The position numbers and the translations under genes were made by a program. From NCBI GenBank assembly GCA_030544235.1, contig CM060463.1, positions 16,741,690 through 16,805,689 on the forward strand: DNA of 64,000 bases, in the 5' to 3' direction. The DNA comes from Lepturacanthus savala. Taxonomy: Eukaryota; Chordata; Actinopteri; Scombriformes; Trichiuridae. Below, piece by piece: positions 1 through 11,089 of this stretch; position 1 is the stretch's first letter, and every line of letters starts with the position of its first letter. The notes beneath the pieces were generated by a model. That model was given only the letters and a program-made list of their open reading frames with translations. It ran no database searches and was not told the DNA's origin.

Positions 1-80
1 TACACTAAACATGGGGACCCAAGGTTTAAGGACTTTCTTTGTTACCATGGAGGACAAGATAATTATTTGTTATTATCACA
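1..80 (+). CDS. Possible penultimate exon of an unidentified host gene (partial)
   Basis: The frame starting at base 1 is open to a splice-donor consensus (CA|GTAAGTA) at 80/81. It encodes about 26 residues containing HGDPRFKDFLCYHGG, which looks like ordinary protein rather than low complexity. The next exon would start at 158 after TTCATTCAAG, leaving a 77-nt intron, a common size in teleosts; the join is phase 2. I do not recognise the family. The gene would begin to the left of the window. The call rests on the donor, the acceptor, the continued frame and a downstream poly(A) signal; a chance combination is possible. Confidence 0.33.
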
Positions 81-157
81 GTAAGTATTTTTGTATTCTT
101 TGAATGATTTAATATTGTTTGAAGTAAACATTTCTTTCATTCCTTCATTCATTCAAG

Positions 158-242
158 TGAGAGAAACATTTATTATGTGACAAAGCTCCGCTATTGCTCC
201 AGCAAGAGCAACAGGTTCAAGCAGAAGAGTAGAAGAAAATAG
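158..242 (+). CDS. Possible terminal exon of the same unidentified gene
   Basis: After the acceptor at 156-157 the phase-2 frame continues for 27 codons and stops at TAG (240-242). The C-terminal tail is strongly basic, ending KQKSRRK, which could be a nuclear-localisation-like or nucleic-acid-binding tail (inference). A second frame in the same exon reads glutamine-rich and then coiled-coil-like (KSLLSTINEIKTKKG), but a TAG interrupts it. That raises the alternative that this is a decayed pseudogene. Function unknown. Confidence 0.3.
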
Positions 243-475
243 ATGATTTGAAAAGCCTGCTGTCCACAATCAATGAAATAAAAACAAAAAAGGGAGAGCC
301 ACTCCTTGAATTCTCCCTAAATTTTGTCTCCCTAAACAGGAGTGATTCAAGTTCATTTTGCATTTAGGGTTAACATTTTAAAGACAGAGCTTTTAGTTCA
401 TGATATCTGTATTTGTTGCTTTGTTGTTGTATTTATGTTATGTGATTTGTTTAGTATTCCAAAATGTTTCAAATG

Positions 476-481
476 AATAAA
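476..481 (+). terminator. Poly(A) signal for the putative left-edge gene
   Basis: A canonical AATAAA lies about 235 nt after the proposed stop at 242, a reasonable 3'UTR length. The sequence from 243 to 475 is AT-rich with no frame worth noting. In AT-rich DNA this hexamer is common by chance, so it only supports the exon call in combination. Confidence 0.3.
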
Positions 482-499
482 ACAAACTGCCATGGTATC

Positions 500-2120
500 A
501 TTTCAATACTGATATTGATGTATTTTGGTAATTAATTGAAGCCAAAATCTTGGTATCAGAACAACCCTATAAAGAAAACAGCTAGTGTTTCTCTATCAAA
601 AGTTTAACTCCCTCTCTTGTCTTTGGCTGATTGCACATTTATGTTTTTCTTCTATCCACCCACCACCTCTGTAGTTCAAAAATAAAATCTATTTTTTATG
701 CTAAGCTAAGCTAATCAGCTGCTGGTTTTAACTTCATGCTGAGTCGTATCAATCTTCTCATCTAACTCTGCAAGAAAGCAAGAAAACATCTTTCTCAATA
801 TGTGGTGTGTTGTGTCATATGCAACACATATTCCATATGAGTCCAACGTGATGAGAAGAGGCTGCAAGGGAGACTCGGAGGGAGACCGAAAAAGTGTTCG
901 TGCTTTGTTTTCACACTGCTGTACAAATCTGTGGGTGGTACTGCAAGCTTTGACTCCTTCTACTGTTACTATGTTGAGAACAATCAAATCATGTCATTTT
1001 ACTGCACAAGGCCACTTTAATGAGATTACGAAGCTGGCAGGCAGGCACCAATTAGGTGGAAATAATCAATTTAGGTGGCAAAGTGTGTTCTCCAAGCATC
1101 TGTAAGCACCTAATAAAGGTTGTAACAATGAGCTTTAATTACCTTATTTTCCATAAAACAAAATCACATCTGCTGGGAAGGAGAGGAGGAACCTTGTAGT
1201 ATAGGAAGATGGTGATGGTGATTACTATTAAACAAAGTTCAGGTGTTCACCTTTTTTTACCATCTGGTTATATTCCTCCTCTGGTCATCTAATAATGATG
1301 CAGAAGTTGCATTCATTCTGAAGAAGAATGAAAGGACTGGCACTAAATGACTCCAGCGGGTTTGCATATGCCTCAATTACACTGGCTACCTCATATATCA
1401 CAGACCTTATTCTACATCCATGGTAATTGCACCTTTGCAGTTGCACTTCCTAAACCTCCCTATCAGATCCAGCCCTTACCCTCAACTCCAGACTAAAAAC
1501 ATACTCCCGAGCGTTTGAATCCTCATGAAGTGACTGACGATGTGTTGCTCCTTCATGTTACAGTACTAGCTGTGTGCCTTGTTGTTTACTGGGTGTCATG
1601 TTTCTTGTATTTCCATTATGCAACACGTTTTCAACCCAGAGTATTGCAGTTCCGCCTCTCAGCAGCTGATAGTGACAGAAAAGCCACCCTTTAATATGTG
1701 TACAAGACACACCAGGCATTCACTTTGCTTCAATGTAAACCCATCTGTGTCATTATTTGAAGTGGATGGGTTTATTGACCCTCAAGGTGTCTTTAAGCGC
1801 CTGTATGAATGTTATGTAATTATAGTCCATGATGTGAGGTTAGGTTTAGGGAAATCTAATTGTTCAGGTAGAAATGTGCAAAACATGTACTCTCCTGATG
1901 CTTGTGCATCTTTTCATGTTTTGCTTCTATATTATCTGACCACTGTGAAAACCAACACACCACCTTCAAGTGAGGTCATCTGTCTCATAGCATCTATTTC
2001 AGATGTTCAGATGGGAGTTTTATAGAAGCCTATGGGACTACCCTTAATGTGGAAAAAAATGACACTAAGGGGTACCCAGTACCCCTGGCAGTAAAAATTG
2101 GCTGGATTACAGAATGTCGG
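500..2120. other. Gene-free stretch
   Basis: AT-rich DNA. Short frames at 800-1105 (plus), 715-987 (minus) and 1579-2025 (plus) overlap on opposite strands or have unremarkable composition and no recognisable domain. I see no RNA gene or terminal repeat here. Confidence 0.6.
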
Positions 2121-2129
2121 TGTTTCTAC

Positions 2130-2205
2130 CTTCTTTGGTTTATACAGCACTTTGGTGAGTTGTTTTTAAATGTGATTCATGAATAAAATTGACTTGATTT
2201 GACAC
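2130..2205 (+). repeat. LINE L2-type 3' tail
   Basis: The segment carrying CAGCACTTTGGTGAGTTG, then a TTTTTAAATGTG block and ending GACTTGATTTGA matches, in the same order, the 3' end of the L2 copy at 31,357 read on its minus strand (CAGCACTTTGGTCAAC, TTTTTAAATGTG, TTGATTTAAT). It is a 5'-truncated retroposon end; no coding part is attached. Confidence 0.5.
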
Positions 2206-2209
2206 TGTT

Positions 2210-4800
2210 GTTGTTAAAATTTCAAGAAATTTCAATTCACTACTATTGTAATGCTTTGCGGTAGTTTGACAGCGCTACAATAGCACGAGGGAATACTGTC
2301 ATAAAAGTAATGAAAACTGTATTAAATTATATATTTATTATACTGTTGTGTGTGTTGTTGTATATTGATTATACAATAAATGCAGATAGTTTGCATATAA
2401 GGCCTGGTGTGCACCTTAATGATCTCAAACCACAACTAGATCAATGTTGTCAAAAATGTCATTGCGATGGATTTGCACAGGATAAGTGGTTCTCATGTCA
2501 AATCATTTTTATGTGAAGAAACAGCACCCTGGAATCTACAAAGTGATGCAGTTTGTTTGTTTGGAGTCTGTGTCCAGAATAAATAGAAGCACTGTGTTCT
2601 TGGCTACAGAACTCAGTGTCTTCAGAAGCTTGAAGGTCATCAACAAACAATCCAAGAACAACATCAAAAGCTCTTTCAACACCAAATGTTTGGCAAGCAA
2701 ACTCAGGAAGGTGCATGATAAAAACCATTACAGTAATGGCTGCAAAAAGGTCATCTCTTCTTTCACATGTGTATGGCTGATCCGCTAACATGTGCCCTGC
2801 TGGCTCCTCTTCCTTACACAGATTGTCTTCTATGTTGCCAAATCCCCATTAGCAGATAGTAGGAAGATTGTTAGTTAGATTCTAGGCCCCTCCACGTGTC
2901 CTTGGGCAAGATACAAGCTCTAGAGATGGGTAATTGTTTAAAAGATTCCCTTCCTGTTAAACTGATTCTGATATCAAGTGAATACTTCATTTGATTCTTT
3001 TTATTTATATATAGAGAGAGATCTTATTCCTTATACCAGAGAAAATCTGTGTAAAGGTCCTATATAATGCACTTTCCTTGGTTTCATTTGAAGTTTTGAT
3101 ACCCCTAAAAAAATATTAGTCAACATTATTTTCAAAAGAAAATAGTTCTTTAGAAAATGCCTCTCCAATTTCCTAAATTTTAAAAGCCCAACTGATATGT
3201 TTAAATGTCTTCTTTTGTCTGACAAAGAGTCCAAAACCCAAAGACATTCACATATTCATGAATTATTCACAGTTGAGAAGCTGAAAGCAGTAATTTATTT
3301 TGGCATTATAGATTGAAAAATGCCATTAAATTATTGATAATCTAAACAGGATTGACGGATGCTATTAATCAACTAGTTTCATCTCGATTCACTATAGTTT
3401 ACAACAGATCTTTCAGCAGCAGCCATGTGGGAAATCAGATCATAGAACTGCTCAATCTGCACAACAGCCGACCAAAGTGGAAGACAAACAATGATGCGTT
3501 TAAAATTCAGGTTTAAGCCTGCACTGTTTGGCTTCAGGAATGCTGATTGTGAGCCTTTAAAGCCCATTGAGACATACATCATTGGGCAAATGATTTTAAC
3601 TGGACTTGGGCTTTTGGATTGAACCTACAGTCACAATACATTTACAATATATTGCGTCTCCCACCATACAATGCTCATAATTTCACCATGTCTGTGAACG
3701 TATGTAGAGAAGGGTGGAAACGATTCACTATATTCTACAAATCTACTGATCCGTTTTTGCACACGGTGATGACCGAGGTGGTGCTAATGTTTATTCAGTG
3801 ATTGCCCCATTTAGTTTTTAATCTTCACTTGCCCACTCCCTGAACTTCACATTATTCTGTACTGATTGCAGTTTCCCTCTCGGTGAAATCCTTCCTCATC
3901 TTTTCTTAATAAGGCTTCGGTGGGTGGTTTTCCTTGTTCTCATCGTAGGGTTTAAAGCCGGGGTGCCATATTCATTTACTGTTTCATCATGTAGGTGTTA
4001 CGAAGCCCCATGAGATTATGCCAGTTAATATAAGCTACAATAATATCATTCACTTCCTCTGGTGCAAACGTGGTCTAAAGTTTTCAGTTTCTGTCTGCAG
4101 ACGATGGCGAGAGACGTTAAAGGCCCCTAAAAGTGTTTTTGTTAATGTGTTTGTCGTGTTTAGAATGGCAAATAATTAACCTTTTAACATAAATGGAGCA
4201 AAGAAAATGAGGCGGAAAAAAGGAAAAGCAAAGTTTGAACTGCGCTCTGAAGAACTCAATTTTCCTACTCACCATTTGTCTTACCCTCATGGTCTCCATA
4301 TTCTTTTCTGCCGTGCCATGTTGTTATCCCCGCAGGGGTCATTTAAGTCTCATCTCATCCCACCTATCTGAATCTGCAGTCCAGACAAGGAAACAGTCAC
4401 CCGCCCACCCCACCCCATCCCCCCGCCTTAAACTGTTGCCATTTTTCCTCATCTCGTGACACCTCGGTGACACACAGGGTGGCACTTGCCGTCGCCTTCA
4501 ACAACATCTCCCTTTCAATCACACTTTCAATTGCAATACTCTAATTCTCTGCTGGCATGTCAGCACAGAGCAGGGATATGAGATTTGTCAAGTGCGAGAC
4601 CGGGGAGAACCTGCATCCCATAATACGTAGACGCGCCATTTCCTCGCCGCTCGCCCCGCAATTCATTTTATAAATGTCAGATGAAGCTTGGCAAGCCTCA
4701 CCGCCCCACAGCCTGATGGGTAATATTCTTATTAGAGATCATTTTGATTGGCTTCCTTTGCCCTTTTCATTGTCTGAGTGACAATGCGGGAAGGGATGAT
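2210..4800. other. Gene-free stretch with a fragment of an interspersed repeat
   Basis: No convincing gene. Two overlapping frames at 2486-2788 (plus) and 2498-2791 (minus) cover the same bases and have no known motif. Around 2,886-2,915 there is CACGTGTCCTTGGGCAAGA, a phrase common in teleost retroposons. At 3,059-3,115 (minus) a block shares wording with 38,583-38,640 (plus). From about 4,540 the composition shifts to a more balanced, CpG-containing sequence, discussed as possible regulatory DNA. Confidence 0.5.
3059..3115 (-). repeat. Dispersed repeat, copy shared with 38,583-38,640
   Basis: Read on the minus strand this contains ATCAAAACTTCAAATGAAAC followed by AGGAAAGTGCA. The plus strand near 38,595-38,632 has ATCAAAACTTCAAATAAAAC followed by AGGAAAGTGCA. 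Both copies have one frame reading FLG-SKLQ-KPRKV, so they derive from one repeat family. The family is not identified. Confidence 0.5.
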
Positions 4801-4830
4801 GAGCTATGTGCGCATTCATATACATATAGA

Positions 4831-4849
4831 TGTGTGTGTGTGTGTGTGT
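4831..4849. repeat. (TG) microsatellite
   Basis: About nine uninterrupted TG units following a TA-rich lead (CATATACATATAGA). Confidence 0.95.
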
Positions 4850-5001
4850 CTGCACTCGCTAGCAGGACGTTGAGAGTTTATGTTAATAGAGATTAGAAAT
4901 GCAATAAACCTGTCACGCAGAGAATGCTGCTGTCATGGCACACCTGAGCATGCTGTCACTCTTATCTATCTATTTTATACACACTCACAAATGGTCACAC
5001 A

Positions 5002-5004
<3 letters not shown>

Positions 5005-5038
<34 letters not shown>
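5005..5038. repeat. (AC)17 microsatellite
   Basis: Uninterrupted AC dinucleotides. It lies about 90 bp upstream of a (TG) run of similar length at 5131-5169, so the two tracts are complementary arms of a potential long hairpin. Protein-like frames here are microsatellite translations, not genes. Confidence 0.95.
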
Positions 5039-5040
<2 letters not shown>

Positions 5041-5127
5041 GATCAGTAAGAGAAGAGGATTAAAGGTAGATATTGAGCATTTTAAGCTGTCCAGACTCCC
5101 ATGTCCTGGTGTTAGACTACTAGTACA

Positions 5128-5130
<3 letters not shown>

Positions 5131-5169
<39 letters not shown>
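5131..5169. repeat. (TG)~20 microsatellite
   Basis: Uninterrupted TG run, complementary to the AC run at 5005-5038. Confidence 0.95.
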
Positions 5170-5178
<9 letters not shown>

Positions 5179-6040
5179 GAAACAGCATCTCAGTGGCTAT
5201 TGAACAGGCAGCTTGCTTCCCTATTTCTTGTGGTGCCACAGCTTATTTCACGGACCTACATCTGCTGGAGTATGTATGAGAGGCCTCCCTCTAAGAGTCA
5301 TTTGCCATGCCTTTGGAACACAATTGTGTCTGTAAGTTTGTGTATGTGTGTGTGTGTAAGTGTGTGCATGTATGTTTTTGTTCTGTGGCCAAGGCCCTGA
5401 TGGGTCCCTAGAAACAGAGGATGAGTTAGCCTCTGCCCTGGTTTCCATGGCAGCTGCTGGCTTCATTAGACTCTCACTTTAGCCCCCACAAACACAAGTG
5501 CACACACACTCACACACACACACTCACCTCATTGTGTATACTGACAGGGCTACATTGCCGCCCCACCCTGAGGCGCTCGCATATTGGAGCAGTTAAGAAA
5601 CTTGTCAGGAATGAGAGATGGGCGATGTGTGGCTAAATGAAGCGCAATGGAGAAACCGTCACACGATTTCACACTTGAGTAGCCTCCGGCGATGCTGCCG
5701 CCCCCCACACACACAAACTCAGAGGAGGGGTGAGATGAGCTTGAAATGAGAGTCATGGTGAACATCAATACAGCCCTCCATATCTTCGCTTGGCAAGAAC
5801 CATTCTAGATCAATATTCTCCTGACCAAACCAATGTCACATTCTGTATGCTACAAGCCAGACGGCATTAGAGCCGGTCCAGCCAGCATCAATCAGTTCTG
5901 AGCCATCCGTCCAACCACTTACGTGGCTCATAACATGCTTTATAAAGGCTGTAACCACCTTGACACACACACACAACACTACACACAAATATACACAAAT
6001 ATACATACATATACATACAAATATAGACATGACATATCTT
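5170..6040. other. Gene-free stretch with short TG/CA patches
   Basis: Contains short imperfect TG (5339-5370) and CA (5500-5525) patches and unique sequence. No ORF with recognisable features. Confidence 0.5.
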
Positions 6041-6042
6041 CT

Positions 6043-6101
6043 ATAATATATATGTGTATATATATGTATATATATATATACATATATATATATACACACA
6101 T
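6043..6101. repeat. Compound (TA)/(ATGTAT) low-complexity tract
   Basis: Imperfect alternation of TA with TG/CA steps. It accounts for the Tyr/Ile-rich reading frames on both strands. Confidence 0.9.
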
Positions 6102-6109
6102 AACCCTAT

Positions 6110-7336
6110 TACCCCCCAGAAGTCAAGTAAAAGCACTTTAAAAAGGAGGAGTCATTTTGAAATGGCGCGGATTCTGTCAGGTTTCAGGATCACTAATTAA
6201 CACCAGAATGGATCCTATAATAATATTAAAAATAATGATGATTAATATACTGTTTTACTAGGAAGCTTTTAATGGAAGATAGAACAAACAGAAGTGTGAG
6301 TGTTAACAGGAATGCCACAGACCTATATATTTACACACAAAAAAACGTATTTTTCATAATATGGGCCCTTTTGCTTTTAGAGACTTTTAGAAAGTTTGGT
6401 ACATTAGCGCTATATGTGTGAAAGAGAGATGTGAAGATAAATTCTAGATCACTCTACATACTGTTAATAAGCCTCAGAGCGTATAAACAGTTTTCTTTGC
6501 ATTCATTTTCACAACGGAGATATAGCTGTTTTCTCACTGTTTTTTTTTTTTTTTCGTGTATGTGTTGCCCTCTTTGAACGACTCAGTGTGAAAAAGTGTG
6601 AGTAAACACAGACAAACCCAAGAGAGAGCCACTTTGCTGTAAGCGCCAGAAAAGTGGCCGGTAATCCTATAGTATATCACAGCATGATGAAGGTGCTATA
6701 ACCTGCAGTCTTTAGTTAGGCTGAAACTGTCGTGATGTCTGATTGAAGCTCAGTCAAAAGCAAACGTCAATATCTAATAACGAGCCAGCACCTTGAGTCA
6801 GTCAATGTAATTCATTCATTCATATTAAAATAAATGAAGTCAACTCAAGGGAGCCAGGTATAGTGTGTTGTTTATTATGATGGTGTTAGTGACCTATCAC
6901 ATACGGGTGCTTCAGTTACACTGGAGTAATCATTAATTAGCGCAGAGATCTGTGTTTTTGTGACTGAAGAAACGCTGAGAGGTAGATTCTTATTTTGCGG
7001 CCGCTTTACTGCTGCCTGTATTTTGATTAGATCAGGCCTTGTCAGTCCCTTATTAGCCTCTTGGCTATTTATTATGTTTTTGATAGTCACCTTCACCATG
7101 TTTACTGAACTACAGCAACAATTAACACTATCTCACTATCTATGAAAACAATAACTAGTGGCCACACGTTAGTAGCTCGTTTATTTTGTATCCAATGTCA
7201 CCACAGGGCTCTGTACAAACTGAACCAGATGACAGTTTTATTTCCTTCCTGAAATGGCTGATATGATATCAATTTGTATGGTGTTAGTCACTGGTAATGA
7301 GAAAGACAGAGTTAGTCATAGTTTAGTGAATTGGTA
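6110..7336. other. Gene-free stretch
   Basis: Contains a T14 run near 6541-6554 and otherwise unique AT-rich DNA. I see no gene or terminal repeats. Confidence 0.5.
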
Positions 7337-7338
7337 TA

Positions 7339-7737
7339 CAGTGATCCCTCGCCACTTCGCGGTTCACTTATCGCGGATTCGCTATTTCGCGGATTTCCAT
7401 AATGCATTTTTTTTTTTTGGTGCATTGTGCTCTGCATTCTGATTCGCTAAAAACTCACTCCCGCTTCTTTTTGCAAAGAAGAAAAAAGAGCGACAACAGC
7501 TGCCTATCACTATGTTCTTCTCCCGAACAAACACACCTGCAACACACCAGAGCGCAGTCAGGATGCAGCGGCCCAGTCTGAAGAGCAGTGAAACGGCCTA
7601 CACGTGAGTCACTGTATTTGTATACATGTAATAGTTGCTAATTGTAAAAAAAAAAAAAAAAGTTTTCTATTTCGCGGATTTCACTTATCGCGGGTCATTT
7701 TCGGAACGTAACCCCCGCGATAAACGAGGGATTACTG
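7339..7737. mobile_element. Pogo/Tigger-like Tc1/mariner MITE, 399 bp
   Basis: The left end reads CAGTGATCCCTCG and the right end CGAGGGATTACTG, near-perfect inverted repeats. They are followed internally by CGCGG/CCGCG-rich blocks (TTCGCGGTTC on the left, CCCCCGCGATAAACG on the right) typical of pogo-group termini. A TA dinucleotide sits immediately outside both ends (7337-7338 and 7738-7739), as expected for Tc1/mariner insertion. The inside (poly-T near 7408, poly-A near 7646) has no transposase frame, so the copy is non-autonomous. Confidence 0.85.
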
Positions 7738-7739
7738 TA

Positions 7740-8300
7740 GTTCAACGGACTTTTCATCATCAGATTTATGAAACATCAATTATGTCTATTCCCACATGGT
7801 TTTTTTTTCTTATACATTTAAATCATCCTGAAAAACTGCCTAGTTTGCATTCAAACGGACAACATTTAGCTCACTTTTGAGGAGAAATGGAAGAAGCATT
7901 TAAAAAGCAATAGGGGAGGAGGAGGCAATTTTACCGACTGTGAACATTGTATCATTTAGCACAGCCATTACACAGCTTCAGCCTTTATACAGTGGCATTT
8001 TAACAACCCGTTAATTGGCCACACCTGACAGTACTCCCCAATAATACATCAAAATGATCTTTATTTATATAAAGAACATATTGTAACAGCAACCGTGTGA
8101 AACCCTGAACAGATAGCAGTTCACCATGCTTTATTTTCAAAACGGGCTCCAAATATAACTTGTTAAAACTTTGAATTACTTATTGTACAAAAAAGCAGTT
8201 GCAAACATCCATAAATATGCTAGTATAGAGTAAAAAATTAACAGCTGATGCAGTGGTTTAACTGGATGCTTTACACAGACAACACCCTTACAAGTGTATT
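7740..8300. other. Gene-free stretch
   Basis: AT-rich unique sequence, nothing recognised. Confidence 0.5.
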
Positions 8301-8306
8301 GAGGCA

Positions 8307-8714
8307 GGGCTGGGTGATAAATAAAAAAAAATCAATATTTCTATAACTATTGATTTTATTTGAAATATCTGGGGGGCAGTTTATGCTTAATGACCTGCTT
8401 TTAATTTGTAAACGTATGACATAGCTAGAACATACAGTATATTTTTATTAAATATTTCATATCAGCCGGTAATTATGATTATTGATCACCACCTTATTAA
8501 ACTTTATTTGATGTTTGTCTGGTAAATGACTGGCTGTTTGATTCCATGATTGAATCATTATGAAGAGAAATATGATGTTTATGAACCAAGGACAAAGCAG
8601 CATTGAGACATTAAGCTTGAGTGAAACTATCAATATTATATTGAACTATTTTCTTATTGTTTTAATGACGTGGATATTGGTGATATATATTGATATTCAT
8701 TTATTACCCAGCCC
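8307..8714. mobile_element. Probable non-autonomous DNA transposon, ~408 bp
   Basis: The left end GGGCTGGGTGATAAAT is matched by the right end ATTTATTACCCAGCCC, a 16-bp inverted repeat with one mismatch. The sequence just inside both ends is rich in ATCAATAT / GATATAT blocks, typical of teleost hAT-like non-autonomous elements. I could not find a clear target-site duplication. The plus-strand frame at 8560-8883 is AT-rich and hydrophobic without a transposase motif. Confidence 0.55.
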
Positions 8715-8719
8715 AATAT

Positions 8720-9655
8720 TGATATATGACATCATTGTTTGCATAATAGTTCCATATTCCTGTAGAGTCCTTTTACTTTTACACAGCCTTGTCAACCTCC
8801 CACCAATAAACCTTGGCCTACAATTGTCAAAAATACTGTACGACTGCTTGTGGGCTGCACAGGTTTTGATTTACTTTTACTAGTTTCAGTAGCTCACTGT
8901 ACTGTACTTTTTTTTTCTCTTTGAGGACATTGAAAGGCATGTCTGCTCCCACCGTGACTTGCAAGCCTCACCATCTGGTGGGAGCACATTTCAGCAGCAG
9001 CCTGAGAACATGCCAAATTAGATATCGTTTCGGAGCAAACTGCTGTTAGTGCTGCTACGAGCTCTCTTATTTTCCTACTGTCAGGATAACGCTAATCACC
9101 TGTCATTACTAACCACGCTGCGGGCTAAAAAGCACGAGTGTATGACCGTAACCTGTCACTTTACCAGGGAAATGGAAAAAAAAACTTCAGAAAAACTGAT
9201 TATGGGGACGTTAAAAGGTTGGTGAGTTCAGTTGTGTCTATAAAGGAAGGATAAACAGAGCATCTTATCATTGTGTCAAGATATGCGGGATCGACACAGC
9301 CTTTAATGTCTATAGACGACCATTGGACAACATAACAATGTCCTATTCAGCCCTCTAACAGCTGCACCCGCTTTAATTGTCTATTCAAGAATGCTCACTC
9401 TAGATCCAAGGTTACATCAGTCATGCTGTATAAAGTTTATCCACCTGCGTTTTGTTGCTCACTCCCCCGTCTCCTTCTGTCTGCCTTTTTTTTTCTCCTT
9501 TCTCTCCTCATCTCTCCATCAGGCGTTCGTATTCTCATCTGAAAGAGGAGAACAGAGACAGAGGAAGACTAAGCGCGGGGATGCAAGGGCGCGTGGCGGA
9601 GAGAATACTAAGCACCGATGGGTGTTAAACACAAAGCTCCCGCATGGATGCCGGC
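8720..9655. other. Gene-free stretch, composition suggestive of unique or conserved DNA
   Basis: 8,940-9,130 is less AT-rich and free of simple repeats (CTGCTCCCACCGTGACTTGC region). 9,480-9,600 is pyrimidine-rich and then purine-rich. No exon structure could be assigned. Confidence 0.4.
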
Positions 9656-9657
9656 GT

Positions 9658-9658
<1 letters not shown>

Positions 9659-9710
<52 letters not shown>
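9659..9710. repeat. (CA)26 microsatellite
   Basis: Uninterrupted CA run directly after GGCGTG. It creates His/Thr- or Cys/Val-rich artefactual frames on both strands. Confidence 0.97.
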
Positions 9711-9713
<3 letters not shown>

Positions 9714-9769
9714 GCAGGTGTATATAAGCACACATTACTCAGCGGCGCATAAGCACGCATATGTATACA

Positions 9770-9773
<4 letters not shown>

Positions 9774-9808
<35 letters not shown>
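9774..9808. repeat. (AC)17 microsatellite
   Basis: Second CA-type tract 64 bp after the first, same orientation. Confidence 0.97.
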
Positions 9809-9812
<4 letters not shown>

Positions 9813-9849
9813 CTGGGTATTAGCGGACCCCTTGGTGCGAGTTGAATAG

Positions 9850-10615
9850 AATGTATTTGTACCTCAGGCTTAAACAGTGAGGATTATGGGGGATACGAGG
9901 GGAATGCTAAAGGCAGGAGGGAGGCCGACGACCTTGGTGCGGACTCAAGGAGGAGGAGTTGATTGTGGGTGGCGCGTCTAACTAAAATTGAAGGATTTTT
10001 TTTTCTGTCTGTCTATATGTCTGTCCTTTGTTTTCCCCATCAACCTTTATTCTGGTCGGCATCACGTTTGGCGAGTCCGTTGCCGAGGACGCGAGGAGGC
10101 ACGGTGTTGAGTGAGAGCTTTGAGATCTTTCTTTTTCTTTTGTTTTTCTCCAAGCCGGATTTGGGCCCCAGGCACAACTGGAGCAGGCAACGCACTAGTC
10201 CAAATTGTGGTAAACCTGGTTGCGCTAAACGTGAGGGCTGTAAACGATGACAGCCTTCGAATTTGGGGCGTGCGTACGACAGTGTTAACGTCGTCATGCG
10301 GCGTTTGGTTGTGAGTGTCATCAGACCCAAAATGATGCAACATGTGCGAATGACGAGATTTGGCTTGTTTTGAGATTAGCATCAATAATACATTCACTTT
10401 GCATGTGTGCGTGTGTGTGTGAGCCTCCTGGTGCAACTACTTTTCCAATTTTGCATGTGTTTCTCTGAGCCCAATTGTGTGGAAACAGGGGATGTATCAT
10501 ACTTGTTACAAGTGGCAGGACAGAATGCATAATTCATTTTCATTTGAGCTCCTGCAGGGTGTGTGTATGTGTGTGTGCTGCGGTGAATGTGCTTTTTCTT
10601 GGTTTAAATGTTGGT
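9850..10615. other. Gene-free stretch, GC-balanced
   Basis: Overlapping frames on both strands (for example 10062-10436 minus and 9963-10250 plus) read through the same bases with no domain. Composition is more CpG-rich than average. No promoter or exon could be assigned with confidence. Confidence 0.4.
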
Positions 10616-10624
10616 ATGTGTGTA

Positions 10625-10643
10625 TGTGTGTGTGTGTGTGTGT
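10625..10643. repeat. (TG) microsatellite
   Basis: TG run followed by a short GAAAGAGAGAAAGAGAG purine tract. Confidence 0.9.
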
Positions 10644-10774
10644 AAGCGAAAGAGAGAAAGAGAGTTGGCACATCTGTGTAATAACCTGGGATTGGATGTG
10701 TCAGGTCATTTCTACAAGTGTTAAAGAAAGCAGGGCGGAGAGACAGGCAATCTGATGAGTTGAGCTGCATCTCA

Positions 10775-11085
10775 GCTCATCAGAGGGAAAATAAGGAGGA
10801 TGGAGGGATGGAGGGAGGGTGGGATGGAGGAGGGCTGAAGGGTCGGAATAGCAGGGGTAGTGGGAAAAATAGCCAATGTAGAGGGGGGACGAAGAAGCAA
10901 ATATTAGGAAGAAGATAGATGAGGGGGGAAAGCAATGAGATGGATAAAGAAAAGATGGAGGATCGGGTGGATGGAGGACGGAGTAAAGGGAGGAAAAGGG
11001 CAGACGAGAGGGATGGAGGTAAATTAGAATAGTATGTAGGACAGTGAATAAGGGAAAGGCGAGGGATGGAAAGAGATGGAAAAAA
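10775..11085. repeat. Polypurine G/A-rich tract
   Basis: About 300 bp in which the plus strand is overwhelmingly purine, with repeated GGAGGGATGGAGGGAGGGTG-like blocks and GGAGGA/GGGGGGAA clusters. Such mirror-rich purine DNA can form triplex (H-DNA) or G-quadruplex structures (inference). The plus-strand frame across it is just Gly/Glu/Arg-rich low complexity. Confidence 0.75.
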
Positions 11086-11089
11086 GCAA

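Noticed and set aside
4880..5466. Overlapping Cys/Val-, His/Thr- and mixed-composition frames on both strands
   Set aside because: They are largely translations of AC/TG microsatellites and their flanks, with no independent coding evidence.
9391..9849. A 152-codon plus-strand frame
   Set aside because: Half of it is the two CA tracts; the opposite strand is equally open, and no motif or splice structure supports it.
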